Positions 1-8,350 are shown, numbered from the stretch's first letter. The stretch is 64,000 bases of DNA from Hymenobacter glacieicola (GCF_014640315.1 NZ_BMGS01000001.1:434001-498000), one strand, 5' to 3'. Numbers and translations are program-made. Notes: generated by a model from the letters alone, not told the origin.

Positions 1-952
1 CTTTGGTGATATCCTCCCGCTTCTTGGTCTTGAAGTCGTAGACCACAATGCCGTTGCGGTCCGACTCAAACCCAGGGGTGGCCATGCTCAGCCAGGCTAC
101 TTTCGAGCCGTCGGGCGAGAAGCTGGGCTCCGTGTCGTAGCCGCCCAGCCCTTCCGAGAGGTTCTGGGTTTTGCCCTCCCGGATGTCGTAGAGGTAGATG
201 TCGGAGTTGGTGCTTTCGGCTTCGGCCTTGCCGTAGAGCTTGCGCGAGGTGTAGGCCAGGCGGTAGCCATCGGGCGAAAAAGCCAGCTGCTCCGAGCCGC
301 CCAGCGGGGCCAGGGGCGCGTCGAATTTCTCGCCGGGCATTACGTCTTTGCCGTAGCCGGTGGGCCGGCCATCATCCCCCACTGGCTGGAAAAACACGTG
401 GCTGGACTTGAAGTCGTCCCAGGTGTTCCAGTGGCGGTAGTTTAAATCATCAATCAGCTTGGCGTCGGCCTTGGGCAAATCCGGGTACCAGTCCTGCACC
501 GATTTACCGGTTTTCACGTCCTGGGTATACAGGATGAAATTGCCTTTTGGGGCGTATTTCAGGTTGGCCAGCCCTTCGTCGGCAAACTCGCTAAGCTTTT
601 GCTTGCCCGAGCCGTCGAGATTTATCACGTAGAGCTGCTCGGTGCCGCCTTCGCCGGAAAGAAAGGTGAGTTTGCCGTCGGGCCGCCAGTTCAGGGTGCT
701 TTCGGAAGCGGGCGTGTTGGTCAGCTGCCGGGCCGCGCCGCCCGCCACGGGCACCACCCAAATGTCGGTGTTGCCTTTGTTCTCGCCGAGGTTGTAGCGG
801 GTGACGGTGTAGGCTACCGTTTTGCGGTCCGGCGATACCTGCATTTCGCCCAGGCGGCCCAGCTTCCAGAGCAGCTCGGGGGTGTAGAGGTTTTGTTGGG
901 CGGCAGCGGCCAGCGGGACCAGGGCCAGCGCGGTCAGAAGAGTTCTTTTCAT
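1..952 (-). CDS. S9 family peptidase, N-terminal propeller part (partial)
   Basis: The gene reads leftward and runs off the window at its 3' end, so only about 317 N-terminal residues are present. It opens at ATG 952-950 with a signal peptide (MKRTLLTALALVPLAAAAQQ). What follows is a WD40/TolB-like beta-propeller built from repeats such as QVSPDRKTVAYTVTRY, WRPDGKLTFLSG, FSPDGYRLAYTSR and FSPDGSKVAWLS, the usual N-terminal half of prolyl-oligopeptidase/acylaminoacyl-peptidase-like S9 enzymes. The catalytic alpha/beta-hydrolase domain would lie to the left of position 1 and cannot be checked. A propeller-only TolB-like protein is therefore possible. Exported or periplasmic location is inferred from the signal peptide. 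Confidence 0.8.
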   Translation of the reverse strand, partial: MKRTLLTALALVPLAAAAQQNLYTPELLWKLGRLGEMQVSPDRKTVAYTVTRYNLGENKGNTDIWVVPVAGGAARQLTNTPASESTLNWRPDGKLTFLSGEGGTEQLYVINLDGSGKQKLSEFADEGLANLKYAPKGNFILYTQDVKTGKSVQDWYPDLPKADAKLIDDLNYRHWNTWDDFKSSHVFFQPVGDDGRPTGYGKDVMPGEKFDAPLAPLGGSEQLAFSPDGYRLAYTSRKLYGKAEAESTNSDIYLYDIREGKTQNLSEGLGGYDTEPSFSPDGSKVAWLSMATPGFESDRNGIVVYDFKTKKREDITK

Positions 953-1167
953 CGGGTAGGGGTAGCAAAAAGGGAAGAGCAAGTTAGGGAGAAGTGGCTT
1001 AGAGAAACGAGCCCAGATCCAGCTCCTTAAGCAAGCTGCCGTAGCGCGCCCACCTCGAAATTCGTGCTGAGTTTGCTGAAATAAGTCGGTCCTAAAGCCC
1101 ATCATCCGGCCGGAGCAAGAACTTTGTCACGTCAGCTGTGTAGATGGTAGAAACTCTTGAGACAAAA

Positions 1168-1273
1168 AAGCCCGTCAGGCCGAGCGTAGCGAAGCATCTC
1201 GCGGGCTGAGGTTGTGGTAGTAACTCAACGATTTGCGCGAGATGCTTCGGCTGCGCCGCTGCCTGACGGGCTT
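1168..1273. repeat. Long imperfect palindrome, family A copy 1
   Basis: Outer arms AAGCCCGTCAGGC (1168-1180) and its exact complement (1261-1273), and inner arms GAAGCATCTCGCG (1191-1203) and its exact complement (1236-1248), are separated by partly mismatched bases and a 32-nt loop. It resembles the palindromes at 23474 and 59328 in layout (GAGCGnAGCGA core). The rest of 953-1389 holds no gene I can support. Confidence 0.75.
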
Positions 1274-1389
1274 GGTCTAATTAGAACCTGTGTGTCCACG
1301 CCGCTGAGCGCGGGGCAAGGTTCTCCCGTTGGCCGTATGGCGGGCTTTAGAGTACTGCTCTCCCCATTTTTTAGCATCCGACCGCCGCG

Positions 1390-1397
1390 TACCTTGC
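1390..1397 (+). promoter_or_regulatory. Putative -7 box of the lysR gene
   Basis: TACCTTGC matches the Bacteroidota -7 consensus TAnnTTTG with one mismatch, and a T-run lies about 19 bp upstream (around 1367-1372). The box ends three bases before the ATG at 1401, so the transcript would begin at or next to the start codon. Confidence 0.45.
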
Positions 1398-1400
1398 GTC

Positions 1401-2300
1401 ATGCCCGATTTTCGTTTGCGCGTTTTTCAATCCGTAGCCCGCCACCTGAGCTTCACCAAGGCCGCACAGGAGCTTTACATCAGTCAGCCCGCCATTACCA
1501 AGCACATTCGGGAGCTGGAGCACAGCTACGGGCAGCGTTTGTTTGAGCGGCGCGGCAACCGGGTCAGCCTCACGCCGGCCGGCACCCTGCTGCTAACCCA
1601 CGCCGATGCCGTAGCCCAGCTTCACCAGGAGCTAACCGAGCAGCTGCACAACCTGCACGGCGAAGCGGCCGGCCGGCTGCGCCTGGGGGCCAGCACTACC
1701 CTTACCCAGTACGTGCTGCCCGGCATCCTGCCCGGCTTTCAGAAGCGCTACCCCCAGGTGGAGCTGACCTTGCTCAACGGCAACTCCGAGCAGATTGCCG
1801 AGGCCATTCTCAGCGGGCAGCTCGACCTGGGCTTCGTGGAAGGCCGCGCCAAAAACCGCGACCTGCACTACGAGCCCCTGTTGGCCGATGAGCTGGTAGC
1901 CGTGCGCCGGGCCACATCTGCCGGGCCGCCCCCCGAGCCCATGTTGTTAACCGAAGCGCTAACCCACCCGTTGGTGCTGCGCGAGCGGGGCTCCGGTACG
2001 CTAGAAGTGCTGGAGTTTGCCCTGCGGGAGCAAAAAGTCAAGCTTACTGACTTACAAGTGGCATTCTACTTCGATAACACCGAGGCCATCAAGAGCTACC
2101 TCGAAGCGGCTCCCGAAGCTCTGGGCTTCGTTTCGCGCCGGGCCTTGACGCGGGAGTTGGCCGCCGGCTTGCTGGAAATTGTGCCGGTGCAGCACCTGCA
2201 GCTGCCGCGCAACTTTGAGGCCCTGTGGGTGCAGGGGCAGCCCTTGTCCCGCCCGGCGGAACGATTCCTGCGCTACGCTCAGCGTCAGTATAACGTATAG
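1401..2300 (+). CDS. LysR family transcriptional regulator
   Basis: This 299-residue protein has the full LysR layout. A winged helix-turn-helix lies near residues 3-62 (SFTKAAQELYISQPAITKHI is the recognition region), followed by a linker helix and a periplasmic-binding-protein-like effector domain at about 90-290 (RLRLGASTTLTQYVLPGIL). A longer frame opens at 1329, but ATG 1401 gives the normal LysR N-terminus and sits just behind a -7 box. The next gene in the same direction is a YeiH-type exporter; in enterobacteria a LysR protein (YeiE) is also found beside yeiH, so control of the exporter is a reasonable inference. The effector is unknown, though sulfur-related ligands are plausible. 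Confidence 0.92.
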   Translation: MPDFRLRVFQSVARHLSFTKAAQELYISQPAITKHIRELEHSYGQRLFERRGNRVSLTPAGTLLLTHADAVAQLHQELTEQLHNLHGEAAGRLRLGASTTLTQYVLPGILPGFQKRYPQVELTLLNGNSEQIAEAILSGQLDLGFVEGRAKNRDLHYEPLLADELVAVRRATSAGPPPEPMLLTEALTHPLVLRERGSGTLEVLEFALREQKVKLTDLQVAFYFDNTEAIKSYLEAAPEALGFVSRRALTRELAAGLLEIVPVQHLQLPRNFEALWVQGQPLSRPAERFLRYAQRQYNV

Positions 2301-2314
2301 TTATTACTGATAAC
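2290..2314. promoter_or_regulatory. Candidate LysR-type operator
   Basis: ATAAC (2290-2294), GTTAT (2300-2304) and ATAAC (2310-2314) alternate with exact 10-bp phasing, which gives two overlapping perfect dyads (ATAAC-N5-GTTAT and GTTAT-N5-ATAAC). The site covers the lysR stop codon and lies 33 bp upstream of the exporter -7 box, a usual position for LysR binding. Binding is inferred. Confidence 0.5.
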
Positions 2315-2347
2315 CTTTTAAGATTATCGGTAAGGTAGGGGCCGGCG

Positions 2348-2355
2348 TACTTTTG
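2348..2355 (+). promoter_or_regulatory. Putative -7 box of the YeiH-family gene
   Basis: TACTTTTG is a perfect TAnnTTTG match 27 bp upstream of the ATG at 2382. No TTG is present 19 bp upstream, which fits a promoter that needs an activator. Confidence 0.55.
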
Positions 2356-2381
2356 GGCAGTTAATTGCCCGCTTCCCACCC

Positions 2382-3458
2382 ATGAAAGCCACCCCACCCG
2401 TTGCCGCTCCTTCCGCGCTGGTCGATGCGCCCGAGCCCCATCCCCGGGCCGCTAAAGTGCGCACTCCGGCAAGTGCGCCTTTGCCTCCCGCACCTAGCCT
2501 ACTTCAAGAGAAAACCGGTTCGGTAGGGGTAGCCCGCGCGGTATTTGGGCTGCTGCTCATCTTCTGCCTGACGCCTTGGGCCTCCCCGCCCCTGGCCCTG
2601 GCCCTGGGGTTGGGGCTGGCCCAAACGGTAGGCAACCCATTTCCGGCCCACACCCGCAAGCTCACGGCCAAGCTGCTACAGTACTCGGTTATCGGACTGG
2701 GTTTCGGCATGAACGCCCACGCGGCAGTGCAAGCCGGGCAGGAAGGCGTGCTGTTCACGGTGGCCTCCATTGCTGGTACGCTGATACTGGGCTACGGGCT
2801 GGGGCGCTGGCTGGGCCTGGGTCGTCACGTCACCCACCTGATATCCTGCGGCACGGCTATTTGCGGGGGCTCGGCTATTGCGGCCGTGGGCCCGGTGTTG
2901 CGGGCCAAGGAAGAAGAAATGTCCGTGGCGTTGGCGACGGTATTCGTGCTCAATGCCCTGGCTTTGTTTGCCTTCCCGGCCATCGGTCATGCCCTGGCCA
3001 TGACCCAGAACCAGTTCGGCCTCTGGTGCGCCATTGCCATTCATGATACCAGCTCGGTGGTAGGCGCCGCCACCGCCTACGGCGACCAGGCCCTGCAAGT
3101 GGCTACCACCGTGAAGCTGGCCCGCGCCCTCTGGATTATTCCCGTCTCTATTGGGACGGCCTTGCTGTTCAAGCAGAAAGGCGTCAAAATCAAAGTGCCC
3201 TACTTTATCCTGGGGTTTATTGGGGCCATGTTGCTCAATACCTACCTGCCCGCGCTGCAAGCTGGTGGAGCCTGGCAGGAAGTCGGGCCGCTGCTGGTGC
3301 AACTTGCTAAAATGGGCCTGACGGTGACGCTGTTTTTCATTGGGGCCGGGCTGTCGATGCAGGCGGTGAAAGCAGTGGGTCCCAAGCCCTTTGTACTCGG
3401 CGTGGCGCTTTGGCTGCTCATCTCTACGGCCTCGCTCTACGTGATTCTGCACCGCTAA
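2382..3458 (+). CDS. YeiH family putative sulfate exporter
   Basis: This 358-residue integral membrane protein belongs to the UPF0324/Cons_hypoth698 (YeiH) family. About ten hydrophobic segments span residues 48-356. Family signatures are the glycine-rich SCGTAICGGSAIAA, the DTSSVVGAA stretch and the late GLTVTLFFIGAGLS. Members are annotated as putative sulfate exporters, but the substrate is not firmly established. The first 45 residues are proline- and alanine-rich and likely cytosolic, longer than in many homologues, so a later start cannot be excluded. The LysR gene directly upstream and the phased site between them suggest regulated expression. Confidence 0.9.
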   Translation: MKATPPVAAPSALVDAPEPHPRAAKVRTPASAPLPPAPSLLQEKTGSVGVARAVFGLLLIFCLTPWASPPLALALGLGLAQTVGNPFPAHTRKLTAKLLQYSVIGLGFGMNAHAAVQAGQEGVLFTVASIAGTLILGYGLGRWLGLGRHVTHLISCGTAICGGSAIAAVGPVLRAKEEEMSVALATVFVLNALALFAFPAIGHALAMTQNQFGLWCAIAIHDTSSVVGAATAYGDQALQVATTVKLARALWIIPVSIGTALLFKQKGVKIKVPYFILGFIGAMLLNTYLPALQAGGAWQEVGPLLVQLAKMGLTVTLFFIGAGLSMQAVKAVGPKPFVLGVALWLLISTASLYVILHR

Positions 3459-3487
3459 AGCAACTTGGCCCAGCCGGCGCAACACCG

Positions 3488-3521
3488 CAGCGGCCCGACT
3501 TCACTGGAAGTCGGGCCGCTG
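3488..3521. terminator. Hairpin between convergent genes
   Basis: A perfect 14-bp stem (CAGCGGCCCGACTT, 3488-3501, and its complement, 3508-3521) encloses a 6-nt loop. It lies between the rightward exporter gene and the leftward small gene at 3542. There is no T-run, so it may act through the stem alone. Confidence 0.65.
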
Positions 3522-3541
3522 CCGTATGGGCTGCTGAAGAG

Positions 3542-3727
3542 CTACTCGCCGGACTTTTTGCGACCGGAGCCGCTTTTTTTGCCCCCGCCATCCTGCTTAT
3601 TTACGGTGGCCCAGGCGCGCTTTTCGGCTTCCTCCTCCGAAAGGCCGCGCTTCTCGTAGCTTTCTTCGATGTGCTCTGCCTTCCGCTTTTGCTTGTCGGT
3701 GTAGGCCGATTTATCTCCTTGTGGCAT
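3542..3727 (-). CDS. Small conserved Lys/Glu-rich protein
   Basis: This 61-residue protein starts MPQGDKSAYTDKQKRKAEHI and continues with EEAEKRAWATVNKQDGGGKK and a basic Ser/Gly/Lys tail. The pattern (GDKS-YTDKQKRKAEHI, then WATVNK-DGGGKKSGSGR) belongs to a small protein widespread in bacteria and sometimes labelled plasmid-stabilisation-like without solid proof. It is soluble, highly charged and probably helical in its first half. The ATG at 3727 fits the conserved start. Its function is unknown, and the gene stands alone, convergent with the exporter gene. Confidence 0.8.
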   Translation of the reverse strand: MPQGDKSAYTDKQKRKAEHIEESYEKRGLSEEEAEKRAWATVNKQDGGGKKSGSGRKKSGE

Positions 3728-3872
3728 GATGCAAGTATCTTGAGGGTGAGATGATTAGGCTGAGGCTGCTGCCAAACTATACGCGCCGGCTAAGGCCGGG
3801 TTATGCTGAGCTACTGCCCCGGGTTACTGGCCCCTACCTATCTTCGTGCCGCCCATTTACGTATTGTTTGCC

Positions 3873-4118
3873 ATGCGCCAGCTCGCCATTATTCCGCACC
3901 CCGAGGTTAAAATCACGCTCTTCAGCTGGAATGGGAAGTACCTGATCAAGCTGGAAAAAGGCCCGCTGGAGCAAACTTATAAGGTGAGTGAGCTGGACCT
4001 GACCGGCGAGGAGGATATCCACCTGCTGCTCGACCAGGACTTTATTCAGGCCGCCGTGCAGCGCTTCGGGGCCATGCAGCAGGATTTGCAGGCTGCCTTC
4101 GACCGGCACGGTATCTGA
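3873..4118 (+). CDS. Small hypothetical protein
   Basis: This 81-residue soluble protein opens with MRQLAIIPHPEVKITLFSWN. The frame extends back to 3846, but ATG 3873 gives a compact start and the preceding residues look untranslated. It mixes beta-strand-like segments (ITLFSWNGKYLIKLE) with a C-terminal helix (IQAAVQRFGAMQQDLQAAFD). I do not recognise a domain. Codon use matches neighbouring genes, which supports it being real. It has no obvious operon partner, and the next gene starts about 70 bp downstream. Confidence 0.65.
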   Translation: MRQLAIIPHPEVKITLFSWNGKYLIKLEKGPLEQTYKVSELDLTGEEDIHLLLDQDFIQAAVQRFGAMQQDLQAAFDRHGI

Positions 4119-4186
4119 TAACCGGCCCCCTGACGGGTAATTCCGTCGTTTGTTAGTTCTCTTCTCTACCCCTTGCCTTGCTTTCT

Positions 4187-4912
4187 ATGAAACGATTTTT
4201 CGGCTTTTGCTTCCTGCTGGCGGTGCTGCTGGCCCCGGCCGCTACCCACGCCCAGCTTTACGATGCGCGCACCAGTAGCGTAAACTACGACAAGCGGGAG
4301 CGGGACGCGGTGAAGGTGCAGGTGGAAGGCACCGCCCAATGGACCCGCGACTACTGGCAGGCCTGGCTTAAGGATACGTACAACATCAAGTTGAAAGGCT
4401 CCGGCGTGTTCGGGGTAGGCAAGAAAGACGTGCTTGAGGCCAAACAAGTGCCCATGTCCAGCGTTACGGGCAAGCTGCTCGACCTGTATTCCACCGTTAC
4501 CTCACCCTCCGACACGGTATCGGAGCTGTCCGTATGGGCCGCCATGGGCCCCGACTCCTTTCTGTCGGCTTCCGGCACTCCCTCCGAGTTCAGCTCCCTG
4601 CGCACCATTACCCAGAGCTTTGCGGCTGCCGCGCGCACCAAAGCCTACCGCGAGCAAATTGCCGAAGCGGAAAAGCAGCTGACCGCCGCCGAGAAGGAAA
4701 AGGAAAAGCTCGAGAAAGAGCGTACGAGCCTGGCCAACAACACCAAGTCGAACCTGGAGAAGATTGAGCAGCTCAAAAAGCAAAATGCTGACAACAAGCT
4801 CAAGTCGGCCGAGGACTCCGTAAAGCTCCTCGACAACGCTCGGCTCACTGAATTGCGTAAAGCGCAGTTGGAGCGCCGTCGCGCCCGTCTCACTAACCTC
4901 GACCGGAAATAG
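4187..4912 (+). CDS. Secreted coiled-coil protein of unknown function
   Basis: This 241-residue protein has a clear signal peptide (MKRFFGFCFLLAVLLAPAATHA), so it should enter the periplasm. A globular part of about 130 residues follows. The C-terminal third is a charged coiled coil (AEKQLTAAEKEKEKLEKERT, then EKIEQLKKQNADNKLKSAED). ATG 4187 is preferred over the in-frame TTG at 4178 because it gives a standard signal peptide. The SHOCT-domain protein gene starts 35 bp downstream in the same direction, so the two are probably co-transcribed and may act together at the inner membrane. I do not recognise a family. Confidence 0.75.
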   Translation: MKRFFGFCFLLAVLLAPAATHAQLYDARTSSVNYDKRERDAVKVQVEGTAQWTRDYWQAWLKDTYNIKLKGSGVFGVGKKDVLEAKQVPMSSVTGKLLDLYSTVTSPSDTVSELSVWAAMGPDSFLSASGTPSEFSSLRTITQSFAAAARTKAYREQIAEAEKQLTAAEKEKEKLEKERTSLANNTKSNLEKIEQLKKQNADNKLKSAEDSVKLLDNARLTELRKAQLERRRARLTNLDRK

Positions 4913-4947
4913 GGGCCTTTTCTGCCGCCTGCTACCTCTCTTCTGCC

Positions 4948-6237
4948 ATGGAAAAAGACCCTTCTCCCCTCGATACCCTGCGCCAGCTCAAGGAGTGGCT
5001 CGATGCGGGCACCATCACGCCCCAGGAGTTTGAAACGCTGAAAAAGAAGCTGCTGTTCAGTGAGTCGGCGGGGGCTACTGCCACCCCGGCCGCTCCACCG
5101 GTCCCCTCCATCCCGCCGGCTACCCCCACGGCCCCGGTAGTACCCATGACACCCGCAGCGCCCGTGCCCCCGGTTCCTACCCCGGCTTCTCCGCTGGCCT
5201 CGCCGCCCCCAACTGCTCCGTATAGCCAACCCGTGCCCATGACACCCCCAGCGGGGGCCGCCCCGCACGTGCCGCCGTTTACTACGGGTAGCGGCCCCGT
5301 GGAAGATCCGCTGCTGCCGCCCGTTACCACCTCGCGGCCCTTGCACACCGCTTACGTGGCCGAGCCGCCCGCGCCTCCAACGACTACTCCCGGTTTGTCG
5401 CACCCCTTGGAGGCTGGCCGCCCCGGTTCATCTCCTACCCGCGACGACGCCTTCGTGCCTCCCATTCCGGCAGTAGGGGAGGGCGAGGTGGTAGAAGATG
5501 AGCCGTACGTAGCCCCGCCCAAAAGTCCGCTCGGTACCATCCTGATTGTGGGAGGCATTCTGGCCTTGCTCGCCCTGGTGGCCTACCTGATGCTGGGCAA
5601 ACAGGACTCGGAGCGCCTAACCAGCACGACGCTAACGGCCGCCGATTCGTTAGCAACTCGGCCCGAAGAAGGCCCTCAGTCGGAGCAGATTGACTTGCCT
5701 CCGGCCGCCGCGCCCGAAACCATTCGGGTGGCTCCCGTGGCCCCGCCCGTTACTAGCCCCGCTACCGATTCAGTAGCGCAGCCCGCCGGTACCCCCACGG
5801 AGCAAACTGCGCCTCCTGCCGCCCCGGCTGTGGATGAAAGTGCCGCCCAGGCGCGCATTGAGTCGGTATTGCAGAACTATTACGCCGATTTGCAGGCCGC
5901 GCCCTTTTCGGCTGCTACCTATTTTGCGCCCCGGGTAGAGCGTTTTTACTTGCAGCAAAACACAAGCCCCGCTGCCATTACCGCTGAGCTGGAAAAGTCG
6001 CACTTCCCGGAGTTTCTGGAGGGGCAGACAACCATCGAACCGGGCAGTTTAAAGGTGAGCCCGCCCGTAAACGACGGCTCCCGGGTAGTAACCTTTGTCG
6101 AAAAAAGCTCAGCCCTGCGTCAGTCTCTGCAGAAGCGCCAGCAAACCACGGCGCAGGTGCGGGTACGCTTCGACAAAAACTTTAAAATCGTGTACCTGCG
6201 CCAGGAGCGGCTGCTGGAAAACACCTTTAGCGAATAG
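4948..6237 (+). CDS. SHOCT-domain single-pass membrane protein
   Basis: This 429-residue protein has three parts. Residues 8-37 form a SHOCT motif (LRQLKEWLDAGTITPQEFET), a short C-terminal-type domain found in many membrane-linked proteins. Residues 45-190 are a disordered Pro/Ala/Thr-rich linker. One transmembrane helix lies near 195-215 (ILIVGGILALLALVAYLML), followed by another disordered stretch and a C-terminal globular domain of about 140 residues (RIESVLQNYYADLQAAPFSA) that resembles an NTF2-like or calcium-channel-type fold. SHOCT would face the cytosol and the C-terminal domain the periplasm. It probably forms an operon with the secreted coiled-coil gene upstream. No pathway can be assigned. 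Confidence 0.75.
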   Translation: MEKDPSPLDTLRQLKEWLDAGTITPQEFETLKKKLLFSESAGATATPAAPPVPSIPPATPTAPVVPMTPAAPVPPVPTPASPLASPPPTAPYSQPVPMTPPAGAAPHVPPFTTGSGPVEDPLLPPVTTSRPLHTAYVAEPPAPPTTTPGLSHPLEAGRPGSSPTRDDAFVPPIPAVGEGEVVEDEPYVAPPKSPLGTILIVGGILALLALVAYLMLGKQDSERLTSTTLTAADSLATRPEEGPQSEQIDLPPAAAPETIRVAPVAPPVTSPATDSVAQPAGTPTEQTAPPAAPAVDESAAQARIESVLQNYYADLQAAPFSAATYFAPRVERFYLQQNTSPAAITAELEKSHFPEFLEGQTTIEPGSLKVSPPVNDGSRVVTFVEKSSALRQSLQKRQQTTAQVRVRFDKNFKIVYLRQERLLENTFSE

Positions 6238-6302
6238 CTGCCCCCAAGTCCCGCGGCGGAAGTCATCTAGCCTAGCGGCTTTTCCTGCTTATTTTTGCCT
6301 CC

Positions 6303-6346
6303 CCAACGCGCGCTTCCTGCAACGAGAAGCGCGCGTTGGTGTTTTT
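6303..6346 (+). terminator. Intrinsic terminator after the SHOCT gene
   Basis: A 14-bp perfect stem (CCAACGCGCGCTTC, 6303-6316, with 6325-6338) and a 8-nt loop are followed by TGTTTTT. Confidence 0.85.
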
Positions 6347-6371
6347 ACCGCCCGGATTCTCTTGTTACCTA

Positions 6372-7421
6372 ATGCTTACCCCTCTGTTTCGTTTACCCAC
6401 GCTAGCCGTTCTGCTGACGTTCGCTTCTTGTATTACGGTACTTAAGCCCGGGAAAGACTTTGCCCGCAAGCCCGAGCCGGAAGCCCCTGATTACCGTATG
6501 GAGGATAACTGGGCCGCGCTGCCTGACCGCCGCGACTCCGCCGACCTAGTGCCGCGCCACACCTTGCTGCGCAACCAACAGCGCGACGCGCCCGTGGACG
6601 TGTTCTTCGTGCACCCTACCACTTACTACAGCCGGGCCCAGTGGAACGCCAGCCTAACCGATGCGCGCGTAAACCGCTTCACCGACGCCAGCACCATTCG
6701 TAAGCAGGCCTCTGTATTTAACAGCACGGCCCGCGTGTACGCCCCGCGCTACCGGCAGGCCACGCTATTTTCCTTTTTCGATGAGAAAAGCACGAACGGC
6801 AAGGAGGCCCTGGACCTGGCGTATAGCGACGTAAAAACGGCTTTTCAATACTACCTCGACCATTACAACCAGGGTCGCCCCGTTATCATTGCCGGCCACA
6901 GCCAGGGCACCTTTCACGCCACGCGGCTGCTACGGGAGTTTTTCGACCAGAATCCCAAGCTGCGCAAGCAATTAGTGGCCGCCTACCTCATTGGCTTCAA
7001 AGTAAAGCCCGAGGAATACCAAGTCCTGCGCCCCTGCGATGACTCTACCCAAACCGGCTGCTATGTGGGCTGGAACACCGTGGAGTGGGGCCACGAGTAC
7101 CCCCCCTTCCAGGGCGGCGTGGCCGTAAACCCGCTCACCTGGACCCGGGATACGGCTACCGCCCCCGCCCGTCTAAATCTCGGCGGCGTACCCTATACCT
7201 TCAGTGGGGTCGACAAGCGCGTAGTCGATGCCAAAGTTCACAACGGCCTCGTCTGGATTCACCCGACCGTGCGCCCCGGCTACCCCCGCTTCCTGCTGCC
7301 CGGCCGCTCCGAACTGCGGCACTCCTTCCATATTGCTGATTACTCTCTGTTCTACTATAACATCCGCCAGAACGCCGAGGCGCGCGTGCGGGCCTACCGT
7401 ATGCTCATGCACGGAGGGTAG
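6372..7421 (+). CDS. DUF3089 alpha/beta-hydrolase lipoprotein
   Basis: This 349-residue protein begins at ATG 6372 with a hydrophobic leader ending in a lipobox (LLTFASC), so it is a predicted lipoprotein. The body matches DUF3089: the early VDVFFVHPTTYYS segment, the nucleophile elbow AGHSQGTFHATRLL (Ser near residue 176) and a late histidine region. An esterase or lipase-like activity is likely, but no substrate is known for the family. A GTG-started extension from 6336 was rejected because it would move the lipobox away from the N-terminus. The gene stands alone between two terminators. Confidence 0.87.
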   Translation: MLTPLFRLPTLAVLLTFASCITVLKPGKDFARKPEPEAPDYRMEDNWAALPDRRDSADLVPRHTLLRNQQRDAPVDVFFVHPTTYYSRAQWNASLTDARVNRFTDASTIRKQASVFNSTARVYAPRYRQATLFSFFDEKSTNGKEALDLAYSDVKTAFQYYLDHYNQGRPVIIAGHSQGTFHATRLLREFFDQNPKLRKQLVAAYLIGFKVKPEEYQVLRPCDDSTQTGCYVGWNTVEWGHEYPPFQGGVAVNPLTWTRDTATAPARLNLGGVPYTFSGVDKRVVDAKVHNGLVWIHPTVRPGYPRFLLPGRSELRHSFHIADYSLFYYNIRQNAEARVRAYRMLMHGG

Positions 7422-7445
7422 CATGAGTAATATATGGAACAACAG

Positions 7446-7479
7446 AAAGCCCCGCCGGAATTAACCGACGGGGCTTTTT
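7446..7479. terminator. Bidirectional terminator
   Basis: The stem AAAGCCCCGCCGG pairs with CCGACGGGGCTTTTT. It lies between the convergent hydrolase gene and tsf and has A- and T-runs on its two sides, so it can serve both strands. Confidence 0.9.
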
Positions 7480-7502
7480 ATGATTTAGAGCTTGCGCAGA
7501 GC

Positions 7503-8342
7503 TTAGCCTACAATGGCTACGCGCTTGAAGTCCGAGATGGTCAGGCCTTTCTGCGTCTTGTCGAGCAGCTGGGCGATGGTCACCGAGTTGTCCTTCACGA
7601 ACTCCTGGTTGAGCAGGGTGTTCTCCTTGTAGAACTTGTTCAGCTTGCCCTGAGCAATTTTCTCCAGCATCGCCTCGGGCTTGCCTTCCGAACGAGCCTG
7701 CTCTTTGCCGATTTCGATTTCGCGCTCAATGGTAGCAGCGTCAACGCCATCTTTGTCAAGAGCAACCGGACGCATGGCCACGATTTGCATGGCGACGTCG
7801 CGGCCTACGGCCGCCACGTCGGCGCCACCCACGTTCTTCATAGCTACCAGAACGCCCTTCTTGTTATCTGAGTGGATATAGGAAGCGACCTTCTCGGCCG
7901 TTACGTTCTCGTAAGCCACTACGTCCAGCTTCTCCCCGATTTTGCCCATCAGGTCGGTGATGTGCTCCTGCAGGGAACGGCCATCTTCCTGGGCCGAAGC
8001 CAGCAGCTCTTCTTTCGAGGAAGCATTGCTTTTCACGGCCGTAGCCAGAATCTGCTGAGCCAGGTTTTTGAAGTCTTCTACTTTGGCAACGGGCTCCGTT
8101 TCGCAAGCCAGTGCTACCAGTTTGCCGTTGGTGCCATCTTCGCTTACCGCAGCCAGCACAAGGCCTTCCGAGGTAGCGTTTTCCGAACGCTTATCAGCAA
8201 TTTTCTGGCCCTGCTTGCGCAGAATGTCACGAGCAGCCTCGAAGTCGCCATCGGCTTCGGTCAGTGCTTTTTTGCAATCCATCATGCCCGCACCCGTCAT
8301 GGTGCGCAGCTTGTTTACGTCTGCGGCGGTAATTGCTGCCAT
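7503..8342 (-). CDS. tsf: Translation elongation factor Ts
   Basis: EF-Ts (279 residues) exchanges GDP for GTP on EF-Tu. The N-terminal UBA-like segment carries the signature LRTMTGAGMMDCKKALTEA at about 12-30, and the core contains the conserved GKLVALACETEPVAK region, where GDF/TDFV-type residues contact EF-Tu. Length is normal. It is the last gene of the rplM-rpsI-rpsB-tsf order, an arrangement common in bacteria. About 160 bp of repeat DNA separate it from rpsB. A strong terminator follows. Confidence 0.98.
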   Translation of the reverse strand: MAAITAADVNKLRTMTGAGMMDCKKALTEADGDFEAARDILRKQGQKIADKRSENATSEGLVLAAVSEDGTNGKLVALACETEPVAKVEDFKNLAQQILATAVKSNASSKEELLASAQEDGRSLQEHITDLMGKIGEKLDVVAYENVTAEKVASYIHSDNKKGVLVAMKNVGGADVAAVGRDVAMQIVAMRPVALDKDGVDAATIEREIEIGKEQARSEGKPEAMLEKIAQGKLNKFYKENTLLNQEFVKDNSVTIAQLLDKTQKGLTISDFKRVAIVG

Positions 8343-8350
8343 TTCTTTGG

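Noticed and set aside
1168..1273. Considered as a CRISPR-like or tRNA-like structure
   Set aside because: There is one inverted pair, no repeated spacer-repeat unit and no cloverleaf with anticodon and TpsiC features.
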